DNA from: Jiangella sp. DSM 45060
Lineage (GTDB): Bacteria > Actinomycetota > Actinomycetes > Jiangellales > Jiangellaceae
DNA length: 64,000 nucleotides
NCBI RefSeq assembly: GCF_900105175.1
Contig: NZ_LT629771.1
Location: 6,902,622-6,966,621 of the forward strand
Direction: 5' to 3'
The translations under genes were made by a program, and so were the position numbers. Shown here one piece after another: positions 53,972 through 62,430 of the stretch. Below the pieces are notes generated by a model. It did not search any database, was not told the origin of the DNA, and saw only the letters and a list, made by a program, of their open reading frames with translations. Every line of letters begins with the position of its first letter. Within the stretch, counting starts at the first letter, position 1.

Positions 53972-55699
53972 TCAGGTGCGCCAGCGGTCCTCGGGATCCC
54001 AGTCGCCGCGGTTGAGATCGAGGTTCTCGGGGGTGTGCAGGCGGACCATGGTGCGGTTCACGCCCGGCGCCATGTGCTGCCGCGTCGCCAGGGAGACGGC
54101 GATCATCACGAGGAAGGCGAGCGGCATCGTCCAGGCGGCCGGTTGGGCGAGGAGGGCCCCGATCCACCCGGACTGCGGCCCGCCGAGGATCGTCACGACG
54201 ACGGCGACGGTGGAGGCGCCACCGCCCACGAGCAGGCCCGCCACGGCGCCCGGCCAGGTCAACCGCCGCCACCAGATGCCGAGCAGCAGCAGCGGGCAGA
54301 ACGACGACGCCGCGACGGCGAAGGCGAGGCCGACCACGTCGGCGATCCCGAGGAACGGGCTGGTCAGCGCGAGCCCGATCGGCACCAGCAGCGCCAGGAA
54401 CGCGCCCAGCCGGAACCCGGTGACGGGGTTGCGGACCCGCCCGTGCAGCAGGTCCTGCGACAGCACGCCGGCCACCGAGACCGTCAGCCCCGACGACGTC
54501 GACAGGAACGCCGCGAACGCGCCCGCCGTCACGAGCATCGACAGCGCCTCGCCGGCCGCACCGTCGATCAGCCGCCCGGGCAGCACCAGCACGACGGCGT
54601 CCGTCCGGCCGGTGAGCAGCAGCTCCGGCGTGTACAGTCGGCCCAGCGCTCCGTACAGCCCGGGCAGCACGTAGAACACGCCCAGCAGCCCGAGCACCGC
54701 CAGCGTCGTCCGCCGAGCGGCCCGTCCATCGGGGTTGGTGTAGAACCGCACCAGCACGTGCGGCAGCCCCATCGTGCCGAAGAACAGCGCGACGATCAGC
54801 GAGTACGTCGCGTACAGCGGATGGTCGCCGCCCGAGGTCAGCGGCAGCGCCCACGCCTCGCCGGTCATCGGCGTCAGCGACGACGCGTGCGGGATCGGCG
54901 CGCCGGCCGGGAAGTCCAGGACCGTCCCGGCCTCGATGTCGTGCTCTCCGGGCTCCAGCACCAGCGGCGCCCCGTCCGCGACGACCGCGACCCGCGACGG
55001 CACGTCCACCGTCACGTCGATCGTCACCTCGACCGACGTCGCCTCCTCGAACACCGGCTCGCCGGGCGCCGCCAGCTCCGGCCGTCCGTCGCCGGCCCAC
55101 ACCAGCAGCAGGAAGATCACCGGCACCAGCAGCGCGGTCAGCTTCAGCCAGTACTGGAACGCCTGGACGAACGTGATGCTGCGCATGCCGCCGCCGAGCA
55201 CGCTCACCAGCACGACCAGCGCGACGACGACGGGGCCGGCCCACTGCGGCGCCCCGGTGACGGTGCGCAGCGTCAGCCCGGCGGCCTGGAACTGCGGCAG
55301 CAGGTACAGCCAGCCGATGGTGACGACGAGGATGCTGGCCACCCGCCGCGCCGCCGCCGACTCCAGCCGCGCCTCGGCGAAGTCGGGCAGCGTGTACGCG
55401 CCGGATCGCCGCAGCGGCGCCGCCACCAGCACCAGCAGCATGAGGTACCCCGCGGTGTAGCCGACCGGGAACCACAGCATGTCCGTCCCGTACGCCAGCA
55501 CCAGCCCGGCCACGCCCAGGAACGACGCGGCCGACAGGTACTCGCCGCCGATCGCCGACGCGTTCCACCACGGCGTCACGGTCCGGGACGCGACGTAGAA
55601 GTCGCTGGTCGTGCGGGCGGCGCGGACGCCGTACATGCCGATCAGGACGGTCGCGACCGCGGTCAGGGCGACCGCGACGATGCCGACGGTGGTGCTCAC
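53972..55699 (-). CDS. Second SSS-family acetate/monocarboxylate-type symporter with a long outer-loop insertion
   Basis: 575 residues from GTG 55699. SSS signatures SDFYVASRTVTPWWNASAIG and GEYLSAASFLGVAGL, and GTMGLPHVLVRFYTNP. Between two helices (about residues 200-292) lies a beta-rich hydrophilic loop with TSVEVTIDVTVDVPSRVAVV and LEPGEHDIEAGTVLDF, absent from the ActP at 46581. It overlaps the small subunit stop (GTGA) and is followed upstream by a LytTR/LytS pair, suggesting ligand-dependent expression. Confidence 0.9.
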   Translation of the reverse strand: MSTTVGIVAVALTAVATVLIGMYGVRAARTTSDFYVASRTVTPWWNASAIGGEYLSAASFLGVAGLVLAYGTDMLWFPVGYTAGYLMLLVLVAAPLRRSGAYTLPDFAEARLESAAARRVASILVVTIGWLYLLPQFQAAGLTLRTVTGAPQWAGPVVVALVVLVSVLGGGMRSITFVQAFQYWLKLTALLVPVIFLLLVWAGDGRPELAAPGEPVFEEATSVEVTIDVTVDVPSRVAVVADGAPLVLEPGEHDIEAGTVLDFPAGAPIPHASSLTPMTGEAWALPLTSGGDHPLYATYSLIVALFFGTMGLPHVLVRFYTNPDGRAARRTTLAVLGLLGVFYVLPGLYGALGRLYTPELLLTGRTDAVVLVLPGRLIDGAAGEALSMLVTAGAFAAFLSTSSGLTVSVAGVLSQDLLHGRVRNPVTGFRLGAFLALLVPIGLALTSPFLGIADVVGLAFAVAASSFCPLLLLGIWWRRLTWPGAVAGLLVGGGASTVAVVVTILGGPQSGWIGALLAQPAAWTMPLAFLVMIAVSLATRQHMAPGVNRTMVRLHTPENLDLNRGDWDPEDRWRT

Positions 55700-56058
55700 C
55701 GGCGGTTCACCATGTCGCCGAAGTCGCGCTCGACCCGTTCGGCGGCGCGGACGTAGAACCAGGCCGCCGCGACCAACGCAGGATAGATCAGCCCGCCGAG
55801 CACCAGCCACGGCAGCGGCACGCCGGCCAGCTCGATCGCGCTGACCCGCGGCGCGACGGCGAACAGCAATGGCAGCGTCGCCAGCAGCCCCAGCACGACG
55901 CCGGCGACGGCCAGGCTGAGCCGCAGCTGGGCGCGCAGCAGCGCCCGCATGTACACCTCGCCGAGCTGTGTTTGCGCGTCGATCTCCGCGGTGACGGCGC
56001 GACGGCGGGCGGGTGGCCGGCGGCGCCGCGGCCCGGTGACGGTGACGCGCTCCGTCAC
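55696..56058 (-). CDS. Small two-helix partner of the second symporter
   Basis: 120 residues from GTG 56058. An Arg-rich N-terminus ([11 protein letters not shown]) and two helices (LSLAVAGVVLGLLATLPLLF and LPWLVLGGLIYPALVAAAWF) reproduce the DUF485/YjcH plan, although the sequence is divergent. It starts 4 bp after the LytTR regulator stop and overlaps the symporter start. Confidence 0.85.
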   Translation of the reverse strand: MTERVTVTGPRRRRPPARRRAVTAEIDAQTQLGEVYMRALLRAQLRLSLAVAGVVLGLLATLPLLFAVAPRVSAIELAGVPLPWLVLGGLIYPALVAAAWFYVRAAERVERDFGDMVNRR

Positions 56059-56062
56059 GGCG

Positions 56063-56797
56063 TCACCGGGTCCCGCCGGCCCGCCGGACCAGGCGGTCGC
56101 GCAGCTCGCGGGTGTGCCGCCGGCTCACCGGCAGCGTGGTCTCGCCGATGACGACGGTGTACCGCCCGGCGTCGGCGCGCAGCTCCTCGATGGACGTCAG
56201 CGCGACCAGGTAGCTGCGGTGGATGCGGACGAACCCGGCCGGCGCCCAGCGGTCCTCGAGCGTCGCGAGCGGCATCCGCAGCAGGTGGCTGCCGCCGTCG
56301 GCGGTGTGCAGCCGCGCGTAGTCGCCCTGCGCGCTGACGTAGGCGACCTCGCTGCGCCGGATGAACCGGGTGACGCCGCCCAGCTCGACGGAGATGGTCT
56401 CGTCGTACCTGGAGTCGCCGGCCGCCCGCGCGTCGCTCACCGCGTCCGTCGCCCTCCGGATCGCCTCGAACAGCCGCTCGCGCCGGTACGGCTTCATCAC
56501 GTAGTCGACGGCATTGAGGTCGAACGCGGTGACAGCGTGGTCATCGTAGGCCGTGACGAACACGACGGCGGGCGGACGGCGGAACCGGGCCAGCACGCGG
56601 GCGAGGTCGAGGCCGGACAGGCCGGGCATCCGGATGTCGAGGAAGACGGTGTCGACGTGCTGCTGCTCGAGCAGGCGCAGCGCCGCCGCCCCGTCACCGG
56701 CCGTCAGCACCTGGCCGACGTGCTCGTTCTGCTCCAGCAGGTAGGCGAGCTCGGCCAGCGCCGGTGGCTCGTCGTCGACCGCCAGAACGCTGAGCAT
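56063..56797 (-). CDS. LytTR-type response regulator
   Basis: 244 residues. Receiver with DDEPPAL at the start, phospho-Asp in VFLDIRMPGLSG, and VMKPYRRERL; the LytTR domain includes VAYVSAQGDYARLHTADG and FVRIHRSYLVAL, then PVSRRHTRELRD. It is in one operon with the symporter genes downstream and the LytS kinase upstream, a layout like the pyruvate-sensing BtsSR/YpdAB systems that control a carboxylate transporter. Confidence 0.95.
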   Translation of the reverse strand: MLSVLAVDDEPPALAELAYLLEQNEHVGQVLTAGDGAAALRLLEQQHVDTVFLDIRMPGLSGLDLARVLARFRRPPAVVFVTAYDDHAVTAFDLNAVDYVMKPYRRERLFEAIRRATDAVSDARAAGDSRYDETISVELGGVTRFIRRSEVAYVSAQGDYARLHTADGGSHLLRMPLATLEDRWAPAGFVRIHRSYLVALTSIEELRADAGRYTVVIGETTLPVSRRHTRELRDRLVRRAGGTR

Positions 56798-56847
56798 GGC
56801 GGCGAGGCTAGTGCCCGCCGCCCGTTCGAGGCCAGCGTCGTGCGGCG

Positions 56848-58029
56848 TCACGTCGCGTGCACGCCGGGACGGTACTTGGGCACCCGCAGACTGACCTTCG
56901 TCCCGGCGCCGTGCGCGGTCTCGATGACCAGGCCGTATTCGTCGCCGAAGACGGCCCGCAGCCGCTCGTCGACGTTGCCGAGGCCGACCCGGTCGCCGGC
57001 GTCGCCGCTGAGCAGGCCGCGGGCCAGCTCGGGGTCCATGCCGACGCCGTCGTCGTCGATGCTGATCAGGGCCTCGTTGCCGGCGTCCTCGGCGATGATC
57101 GTGATGTGGCCGGGGTCGGCCCGGCCCTCCAGCCCGTGCCTGACGGCGTTCTCGACCAGCGGCTGCAGGCACAGGAACGGGACGGCGACGGGCAGCACCT
57201 CGGGCGCGACCCGCAGCGTCACCGACAGCCGGTCGCCGAACCGCGCCTTCTCCAGCGTCAGGTACCGCTCGATCGAGCGCAGCTCCTCGGCCAGCGTGGT
57301 GAAGTCGCCGTGCCGCCGGAACGAGTACCGCGTGAAGTCGGCGAACTCCAGCAGCAGCTCGCGCGCATGCTCGGGGTCGGTGCGGACGTACGACGCGATG
57401 GCGCCGAGCGCGTTGTAGATGAAGTGCGGCGAGATCTGCGCCCGCAGCGCCCGGATCTCCGCCTCGGCCAGCTTGGCCCGTTCGCGGTCGAACTCGGCCA
57501 GCTCCAGCTGACCGGACACGAACCGGGCGACCTCCTCGACGGCGCGGACGAGGCCGGCGGAGGGGCGTGCCGACGTGTACGCGATCAGCGCGCCGGCCAC
57601 CCGCTCGTCCGTCGTCAGCGCGGCGGCGACGGCGTGCCGGACGGGGCAGTCGACGCGGTCGCACTCGACCGCGGGCGGGCCGAGGACGTCGGTGTTGCCA
57701 TCGAGCGCGCGGGCCGCGTGCCGCCGGACGTCATGCACGTGCTGGTTCGCGCCGACGCCGTCCCACGTCACGACGTCGTCGCCGTCGGTGAGCGCCATGG
57801 CCGGCGTGGCCAGCAGTTCGCGCAGGTGCCGGACGGCCTTGTCGGCGCCCGCGGTCAGCCCGGCCCGCAGTTCCGGTGAGGCGAGGCTCGTCGTGTGCAG
57901 GATGCGGTACGTCGTCTGGTCCTCGGTGGTGCCCAGCACCAGCCGCGACCGGACCAGCCGCGTGAGCAGCACGGCCGCCAGCGACACCGCGACGACCGCG
58001 ACGGCGACGACGATGACCGGCTGCTCCAT
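56848..58029 (-). CDS. LytS-type sensor histidine kinase
   Basis: 393 residues. One N-terminal helix (IVVAVAVVAVSLAAVLLTRL), a GAF-like sensor with three Cys in a CDRVDCPVRH-type site, and His_kinase domain with ISPHFIYNALGAIASYVRTD (phospho-His) and HATPase PLVENAVRHGLEG. Most LytS proteins have more transmembrane helices; this is the cytosolic-GAF subtype. Its start region (ATG 58029 and codons 1-10) is duplicated 240 bp upstream, so a decoy start exists. Confidence 0.92.
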   Translation of the reverse strand: MEQPVIVVAVAVVAVSLAAVLLTRLVRSRLVLGTTEDQTTYRILHTTSLASPELRAGLTAGADKAVRHLRELLATPAMALTDGDDVVTWDGVGANQHVHDVRRHAARALDGNTDVLGPPAVECDRVDCPVRHAVAAALTTDERVAGALIAYTSARPSAGLVRAVEEVARFVSGQLELAEFDRERAKLAEAEIRALRAQISPHFIYNALGAIASYVRTDPEHARELLLEFADFTRYSFRRHGDFTTLAEELRSIERYLTLEKARFGDRLSVTLRVAPEVLPVAVPFLCLQPLVENAVRHGLEGRADPGHITIIAEDAGNEALISIDDDGVGMDPELARGLLSGDAGDRVGLGNVDERLRAVFGDEYGLVIETAHGAGTKVSLRVPKYRPGVHAT

Positions 58030-58084
58030 GCACCGGACCCTACTGGGCCGCGGAGATCTCCCCGGGCCGCTCGGCGGCCGCCGC

Positions 58085-58147
58085 CTCGCTCGCGTGACGC
58101 CTCGCTCGCGTGACGCCGCGCTCGCGTGACGCCGCGCTCGCGTGACG
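58085..58147. repeat. 16-bp tandem subrepeats
   Basis: Four units of the type CKCGCTCGCGTGACGC at 58085-58147; the duplicated segment (58325-58372) has three. This difference accounts for the 16-bp length difference between the two large units, which points to slippage. Confidence 0.85.
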
Positions 58148-58151
58148 TGGT

Positions 58152-58208
58152 AGGTCCACCCCTCCCGGCCCGGGTGGGGCCCACCCTACGGGCGGGCACC
58201 GACAACGT
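58152..58208. repeat. Dispersed palindromic repeat, copy C
   Basis: Contains the inverted core (read on +: CCCACCCTACGGGCGGGCAC). GGGTGG-GGC-CCACCC forms a compact hairpin. It is the first of two copies in the tandem duplication, between lytS and the PLP lyase. Confidence 0.9.
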
Positions 58209-58375
58209 CGGCTCGCGAACGCGCCGCCGCGACATCGGTGACGGCGACGACGATGACCGGCTGCTCCATGCACCGGACCCTACTGGGCCGCGACGACCTC
58301 CCCGGGCCGCTCGGCGGCCGCCGCCTCGCTCGCGTGACGCCTCGCTCACGAGACGCCGCGCTCGCGTGACGTGGT

Positions 58376-58432
58376 AGGTCGACCCCTCCCGGCCCGGGTG
58401 GGGCCCACCCTACGGGCGGGCACCGACAACGT
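58376..58432. repeat. Dispersed palindromic repeat, copy D
   Basis: Copy C sequence with one substitution, 224 bp downstream. It contains the TAG (58412-58410 on -) that ends the PLP-lyase gene, so the repeat supplies the last residues and stop of that protein. Confidence 0.9.
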
Positions 58433-59447
58433 CGGCTCGCGAGCGCGCCGCCGCGACATCGGTGACCGTCGCGCGCCCTGCGGCCGCGTCGCCGAGCCCG
58501 GCGCTGCGCCGGATCTCCGCCTCGCTGGCGTTGCCGCCGGTGCAGACGACGGCGACCCGGCGGCCGGCGAACCGGTCCGGATCGGCCAGCACCGCCGCGA
58601 GCGCGGCCGCCCCGGCGCCCTCGGCCAGCGTGTGCGCGTCGCACATGAGGCACCACTGCGCCGCGGCGATCTGGTCGTCGTCGACCAGCACGAAGTCGGC
58701 CAGCCGCTCTCGCATCACCCGCTGCGGCAGCGCGAAGCCCGATCCGGTCGCAAGGCCCTCGACGGCGGTCCGGTTCGGCCGTTGCCGCAGCTCGCCGTCG
58801 CGCCAGGAGTCGTGCGCCGCCGGCGAGTCCGCCGCCTGCATCGCGATCACCTCGCACCCGGGTGCCAGCGCGGCCGCGACCAGGCAGGCCGCCGCCGCGC
58901 CGCTGCCACTCCCGACCGGGACGACGACGGCGTCCAGGTGCGGCTGCTGCGCGAACAGCTCGGCGTACGCCGTCGCGACCCCGGCGATGATGTCCGGCTC
59001 GTTCGCCGCGCTGACCAGCCGCATCCCGCGCTCGTCCGCCAGGGCCCGGGCGTGCGGCGCGGCGTCGTCGAAGGTCGCGCCGTGCTCGACCAGTTCCGCG
59101 CCGAGCCGCCGGACGGCATCGGCCTTGGCCGGGTTGGGGTGCTCCGGCATGACGATGGTGCACGGGACGCCGAACAACTGCGCCGCGTACGCCAGCGACT
59201 GTGCGTGGTTGCCGGTCGAGTACCCGACGACGCCGCGGCGGCGCACCACCGGGTCCAGCCGCGACAGCAGCGTGATCCCACCGCGCACCTTGAACGCTCC
59301 GGTCGGCTGGGCGTTCTCGTGCTTGACGAACACCGTCGCGCCGGCCGTCGCGTCCAGCGCCGGGTAGTTCCACGTGGGTGTCGGCGGCAGGTGCGCGGCG
59401 AGCAGCCGCTGGGCGTCGAGGACGTCGGCGAGGGTGGGTGGCTCCAT
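58410..59447 (-). CDS. Threonine-dehydratase-like PLP lyase (fold type II) with repeat-derived C-terminus
   Basis: 345 residues from ATG 59447; GTG 59456 adds three. PLP Lys is in PTGAFKVRGG, the phosphate loop near VPVGSGSGAAA, and VVCTGGNASE near the end. This is the serine/threonine dehydratase-like group without a regulatory domain. The normal C-terminus ends near SEAEIRR; the remaining residues, DVAAARSRADVVGARP, are encoded by the duplicated repeat segment and stop within copy D. Divergent LysR regulator at 59522. Confidence 0.88.
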   Translation of the reverse strand: MEPPTLADVLDAQRLLAAHLPPTPTWNYPALDATAGATVFVKHENAQPTGAFKVRGGITLLSRLDPVVRRRGVVGYSTGNHAQSLAYAAQLFGVPCTIVMPEHPNPAKADAVRRLGAELVEHGATFDDAAPHARALADERGMRLVSAANEPDIIAGVATAYAELFAQQPHLDAVVVPVGSGSGAAAACLVAAALAPGCEVIAMQAADSPAAHDSWRDGELRQRPNRTAVEGLATGSGFALPQRVMRERLADFVLVDDDQIAAAQWCLMCDAHTLAEGAGAAALAAVLADPDRFAGRRVAVVCTGGNASEAEIRRSAGLGDAAAGRATVTDVAAARSRADVVGARP

Positions 59448-59521
59448 GTCGTCCACCGTCGCTCGCGGCCGCTCATAGGTCCAATGCCGGCTTTCTGGGT
59501 TTCCATCGATACTGTCTATGC

Positions 59522-60556
59522 ATGCTGGATCTCACCCGGCTGCGGGTGCTGGTCGCGGTCGCCCGCGAGGGGTCGGTCACGGCCGCCGCCGACGCGCTGC
59601 ACTACGCGCAGCCCTCCGTCAGCCACCATCTCGCCCGGCTCGAGGCGGAGGTGGGGCTGCCGCTGACGCAGCGGGCCGGTCGCGGGGTGCGGCTCACCGA
59701 GGCCGGCGAGCTGCTGGCGCGGCGGGCCGAGGAGATCTTGGGCCAGGTCGAGGCGGCCGAGACGGAGCTGTCGGCGCACGCCGGCTTGCGCACCGGCCGG
59801 GTCCGGCTGGCCGCGTTCCCGTCGGCGCTGGCCACGCTGGTCCCGACGGCCGCGGCGCGGTTCGCGGCCGCCCATCCGGACGTCGAGCTGGCGCTCACCG
59901 AGGCCGAGCCGCCGGCCGCACTGACGGCGCTGCGCACCGGCGCCGTCGACGTCGCGGTCGTCTTCGCGCACGGCCCGCTGGAGGAGCGCGGCGTCACCGT
60001 CGAGCCGCTGCTCACAGAACCGCTCTACCTCGTGACGCCCGCCGATGACGCGCCCGCCGGTGACGTGCCTGCCGGTGGCGCTCTGGCGGGTGACGCGCGC
60101 GTCGGCGACGCGGAGTTCGGTCCCCGCCCGGCTGGGAGGGTGCCCACCCTACGGGCGGGCACCGACAGACTCACGCGCGCCGCGCCCGCCAGCGGACGTG
60201 CCGCGCCCGCCAGCGGACTTGCCGCGTTCGCCGGCGCCCGCTGGATCGCCGGCTGCGAACGGTGCCGCGAGCACCTCGTCGGGTCCTGCGAGCGTGCCGG
60301 GTTCACGCCCGCCATCGCGTTCGAGACCGACGACTACGTGGCGGTCCAGGCGCTGGTCGCGGCCGGCCTCGGCGTGAGCACGCTGCCCGGGCTGGCGCTG
60401 GCGGCGAACCGTCACCCCGGCGTCCGGGCCGACCCGCTGCCCGGCGACGGCCGCACCGTCGCCGTCGCGACCTACGGCCGCTCGCCCGCCCCGCTGCCCG
60501 TCCAGGCGTTCCGGACGGCGCTGCGCGAGGCGGCCGCCGAGTTCACGCGGTGGTGA
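59522..60556 (+). CDS. LysR-family regulator with repeat-derived insertion
   Basis: 344 residues from ATG 59522. HTH: LRVLVAVAREGSVTAAADAL then QPSVSHHLARLEAEVGLPL. The substrate-binding domain starts near 90. After YLVTPAD a roughly 55-residue Ala/Gly/Pro-rich segment (about 177-232) replaces the usual short loop before ARWIAGCE; it includes RPAGRVPTLRAGTDRL, encoded by copy E. The frame is kept on both sides. It is divergent from the PLP lyase and probably controls it. Its 3' end overlaps the siderophore ATPase by 14 bp. Confidence 0.85.
   Translation: MLDLTRLRVLVAVAREGSVTAAADALHYAQPSVSHHLARLEAEVGLPLTQRAGRGVRLTEAGELLARRAEEILGQVEAAETELSAHAGLRTGRVRLAAFPSALATLVPTAAARFAAAHPDVELALTEAEPPAALTALRTGAVDVAVVFAHGPLEERGVTVEPLLTEPLYLVTPADDAPAGDVPAGGALAGDARVGDAEFGPRPAGRVPTLRAGTDRLTRAAPASGRAAPASGLAAFAGARWIAGCERCREHLVGSCERAGFTPAIAFETDDYVAVQALVAAGLGVSTLPGLALAANRHPGVRADPLPGDGRTVAVATYGRSPAPLPVQAFRTALREAAAEFTRW
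60121..60170. repeat. Dispersed palindromic repeat, copy E (inside the LysR gene)
   Basis: 50 bp matching the shared core, in the orientation and frame that give the same peptide as copies A and B. The flanks (CGGAGTTCGG, TCACGCGCGC) are not shared. Confidence 0.85.
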
Positions 60557-61349
60557 CGACCGGCTGCTTCGCGGCCGGGATGACCAGCGGCGTCCCGGTC
60601 TCGGGGTCGTCGATGATGCGGCAGGCCAGCCCGAACACGTCACGCACCAGCGTCTCGTCGACGATGGCCGACGGCGCGCCCTCGGCGACGATCTCGCCGT
60701 CGCGCATCGCGATCAGGTGGGTCGCGTAGCGGCAGGCGTGGTTGAGGTCGTGCAGGACGGCGACCAGCGTGCGGCCGTGCGACACGTGCAGGTCGTGGCA
60801 GAGGTCGAGCACCTCGATCTGGTGCGCGATGTCGAGGAAGGTCGTCGGCTCGTCCAGCAGCAGGATCGGCGTCTGCTGCGCCAGCACCATCGCCAGCCAG
60901 ACCCGCTGCCGCTGCCCGCCGGACAGCTCGTCCACCCGGCGGTGCCGCAGGTCGGTGATGCCGGTGTTCGCCATCGCGTCCGCGACCGCCTCGGTGTCGG
61001 CGCCGGACCACTGGCGGAACAGCCGCTGGTGCGGGTACCGGCCGCGCGACACGAGATCGGCGACGGTGATGCCCTCGGGCGCGATCGACGACTGCGGCAG
61101 CAGCCCGAGCCGGCGCGCCGCCTCCTTCGTCGAGTACTGGGTGATCAGCTGGCCGTCCAGGTGCACGGCGCCGGCCGACGGCTTGAGCATGCGGGCCAGC
61201 GCGCGCAGCAGAGTCGACTTGCCACACGCGTTCGGCCCGACGATCACCGTGAACGACCCGTCCGGGATCGACACGGACAGCTCGCGGGAGATGACCCGCT
61301 CGTCGTATGCGAGCGTGAGGTCGTTCCCGTGCAGCCGGGGTTCAGACAT
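60543..61349 (-). CDS. FecE/FepC-type siderophore ABC ATPase
   Basis: 268 residues. Walker A GPNACGKSTLLRAL, signature ELSGGQRQRVWLAMVLAQ, Walker B LLLDEPTTFLD, H-loop HDLNHA. GRYPHQ and LGLLPQ are typical of iron-siderophore importers. The start overlaps the permease stop by 8 bp. It powers import through the two FecCD permeases; no substrate-binding lipoprotein gene is in the window. Confidence 0.93.
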   Translation of the reverse strand: MSEPRLHGNDLTLAYDERVISRELSVSIPDGSFTVIVGPNACGKSTLLRALARMLKPSAGAVHLDGQLITQYSTKEAARRLGLLPQSSIAPEGITVADLVSRGRYPHQRLFRQWSGADTEAVADAMANTGITDLRHRRVDELSGGQRQRVWLAMVLAQQTPILLLDEPTTFLDIAHQIEVLDLCHDLHVSHGRTLVAVLHDLNHACRYATHLIAMRDGEIVAEGAPSAIVDETLVRDVFGLACRIIDDPETGTPLVIPAAKQPVVTTA

Positions 61350-62430
61350 GGTTGCGCCGCCCTTCCCGCGCGAGGAGCCAGACGAGGTACAGACCGCCGA
61401 TACACACCGTCACCACGCCGACCGGCAGCGGCGTCGGCAGCACCCACTGGGCGACGAGGTCGCTGGCGCCCAGCAGCGCCGCGCCCATCAGCGCCGCCGC
61501 GCCGGTCGCCGCGCCGGACGCCCCGGTCAGCCGGCGGGCCAGGTGCGGCGCCGACAGCGCGATGAACGCGATCGGGCCGGCCGCCGCGACGGCGATCGCC
61601 GCGAGCACCGTCGCGGCGAACAGCATGCCGATCCGGGTCCGCTCCGCGTTGACGCCGAGGCCCGTCGCGGCCTCGTCACCCATCTCGATCAGCCGCATCG
61701 GCCGCGACAGGACGGCGAGCAGCGGCGCGACCAGTGCGACGCCGATGCCGACGGCGATGACGTGGTCCCAGGCGCGGGTGTTGAGCGACCCGGTGAGCCA
61801 GACCTGCGCGCTGGCCGCCTGGATCAGCTCCGCGCGCATCAGCATGTAGTGGACCGCCGACGTGAGCATGGCGCCGGCCGCGATGCCGACGAGGATCAGC
61901 CGGAAGCCCTGGACGCCGCGCTTGTAGGCCAGCAGGTAGACGGCGATCGCGGTGGCCAGTCCGCCGATGACGGCGCCACCCGCGACCTGCAGCATGCTGC
62001 CGCCCGTCACCAGGATCACGAACACCGCGCCGGCCGACGCGCCGGACGTGAAGCCGATGACGTCCGGGCTGCCCAGCGGGTTGCGCGACAGGCTCTGGAA
62101 CACCGCGCCGGACGCGCCCAGCGCGCCGCCGACCAGGAACGCGACCAGCACCCGCGGCAGCCGGCGGCCGTTGACGATGAAGTCGGCCAGCGGGTCCGGC
62201 GGGTTCCCGAACAGCGTCCTGACCACGTCGCCGGGCGAGATCGTGAAGTCGCCGACCGCCAGCGACGTCAGGAACACCGCGACCAGCACCGCGACGAGCA
62301 GCCCGCACATCAGCACGACGCGGCGGTCGAACCGGACGGACAGCTCGCGCGGTCCGCGCAGCACGTGGTCGGTGGGCGACAGGTCGGTCGGTGCGACGGT
62401 GAACCGCCGGGCCGTCGTCGGGGCCGTCAC
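61342..62430 (-). CDS. FecCD-type siderophore permease, second subunit
   Basis: 362 residues from GTG 62430 (GTGA overlap with the first permease). About ten helices; RLPRVLVAFLVGGALGASGA, NPLGSPDVIGFTSGASAGA and GPIAFIALSAPHLARRLTG are the FecCD motifs. Pairs with the subunit encoded upstream as a heterodimeric channel. Confidence 0.93.
   Translation of the reverse strand: MTAPTTARRFTVAPTDLSPTDHVLRGPRELSVRFDRRVVLMCGLLVAVLVAVFLTSLAVGDFTISPGDVVRTLFGNPPDPLADFIVNGRRLPRVLVAFLVGGALGASGAVFQSLSRNPLGSPDVIGFTSGASAGAVFVILVTGGSMLQVAGGAVIGGLATAIAVYLLAYKRGVQGFRLILVGIAAGAMLTSAVHYMLMRAELIQAASAQVWLTGSLNTRAWDHVIAVGIGVALVAPLLAVLSRPMRLIEMGDEAATGLGVNAERTRIGMLFAATVLAAIAVAAAGPIAFIALSAPHLARRLTGASGAATGAAALMGAALLGASDLVAQWVLPTPLPVGVVTVCIGGLYLVWLLAREGRRNHV

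Larger units (their letters stand above)
58000..58463. repeat. Tandem duplication of the LytS start region (240 bp and 224 bp)
   Basis: Unit 1 is 58000-58239 and unit 2 is 58240-58463. They are about 95% identical and differ by one 16-bp subunit and a few bases. Each carries a LytS start codon plus ten codons, a GC-rich spacer, 16-bp subrepeats and one dispersed palindrome. Unit 2 yields a 27-codon ORF (ATG 58269) beginning MEQPVIVVAV like LytS but ending in the palindrome. Confidence 0.9.

Noticed and set aside
58085..58147. CRISPR array
   Set aside because: The 16-bp units are contiguous without spacers, and no cas genes are present.
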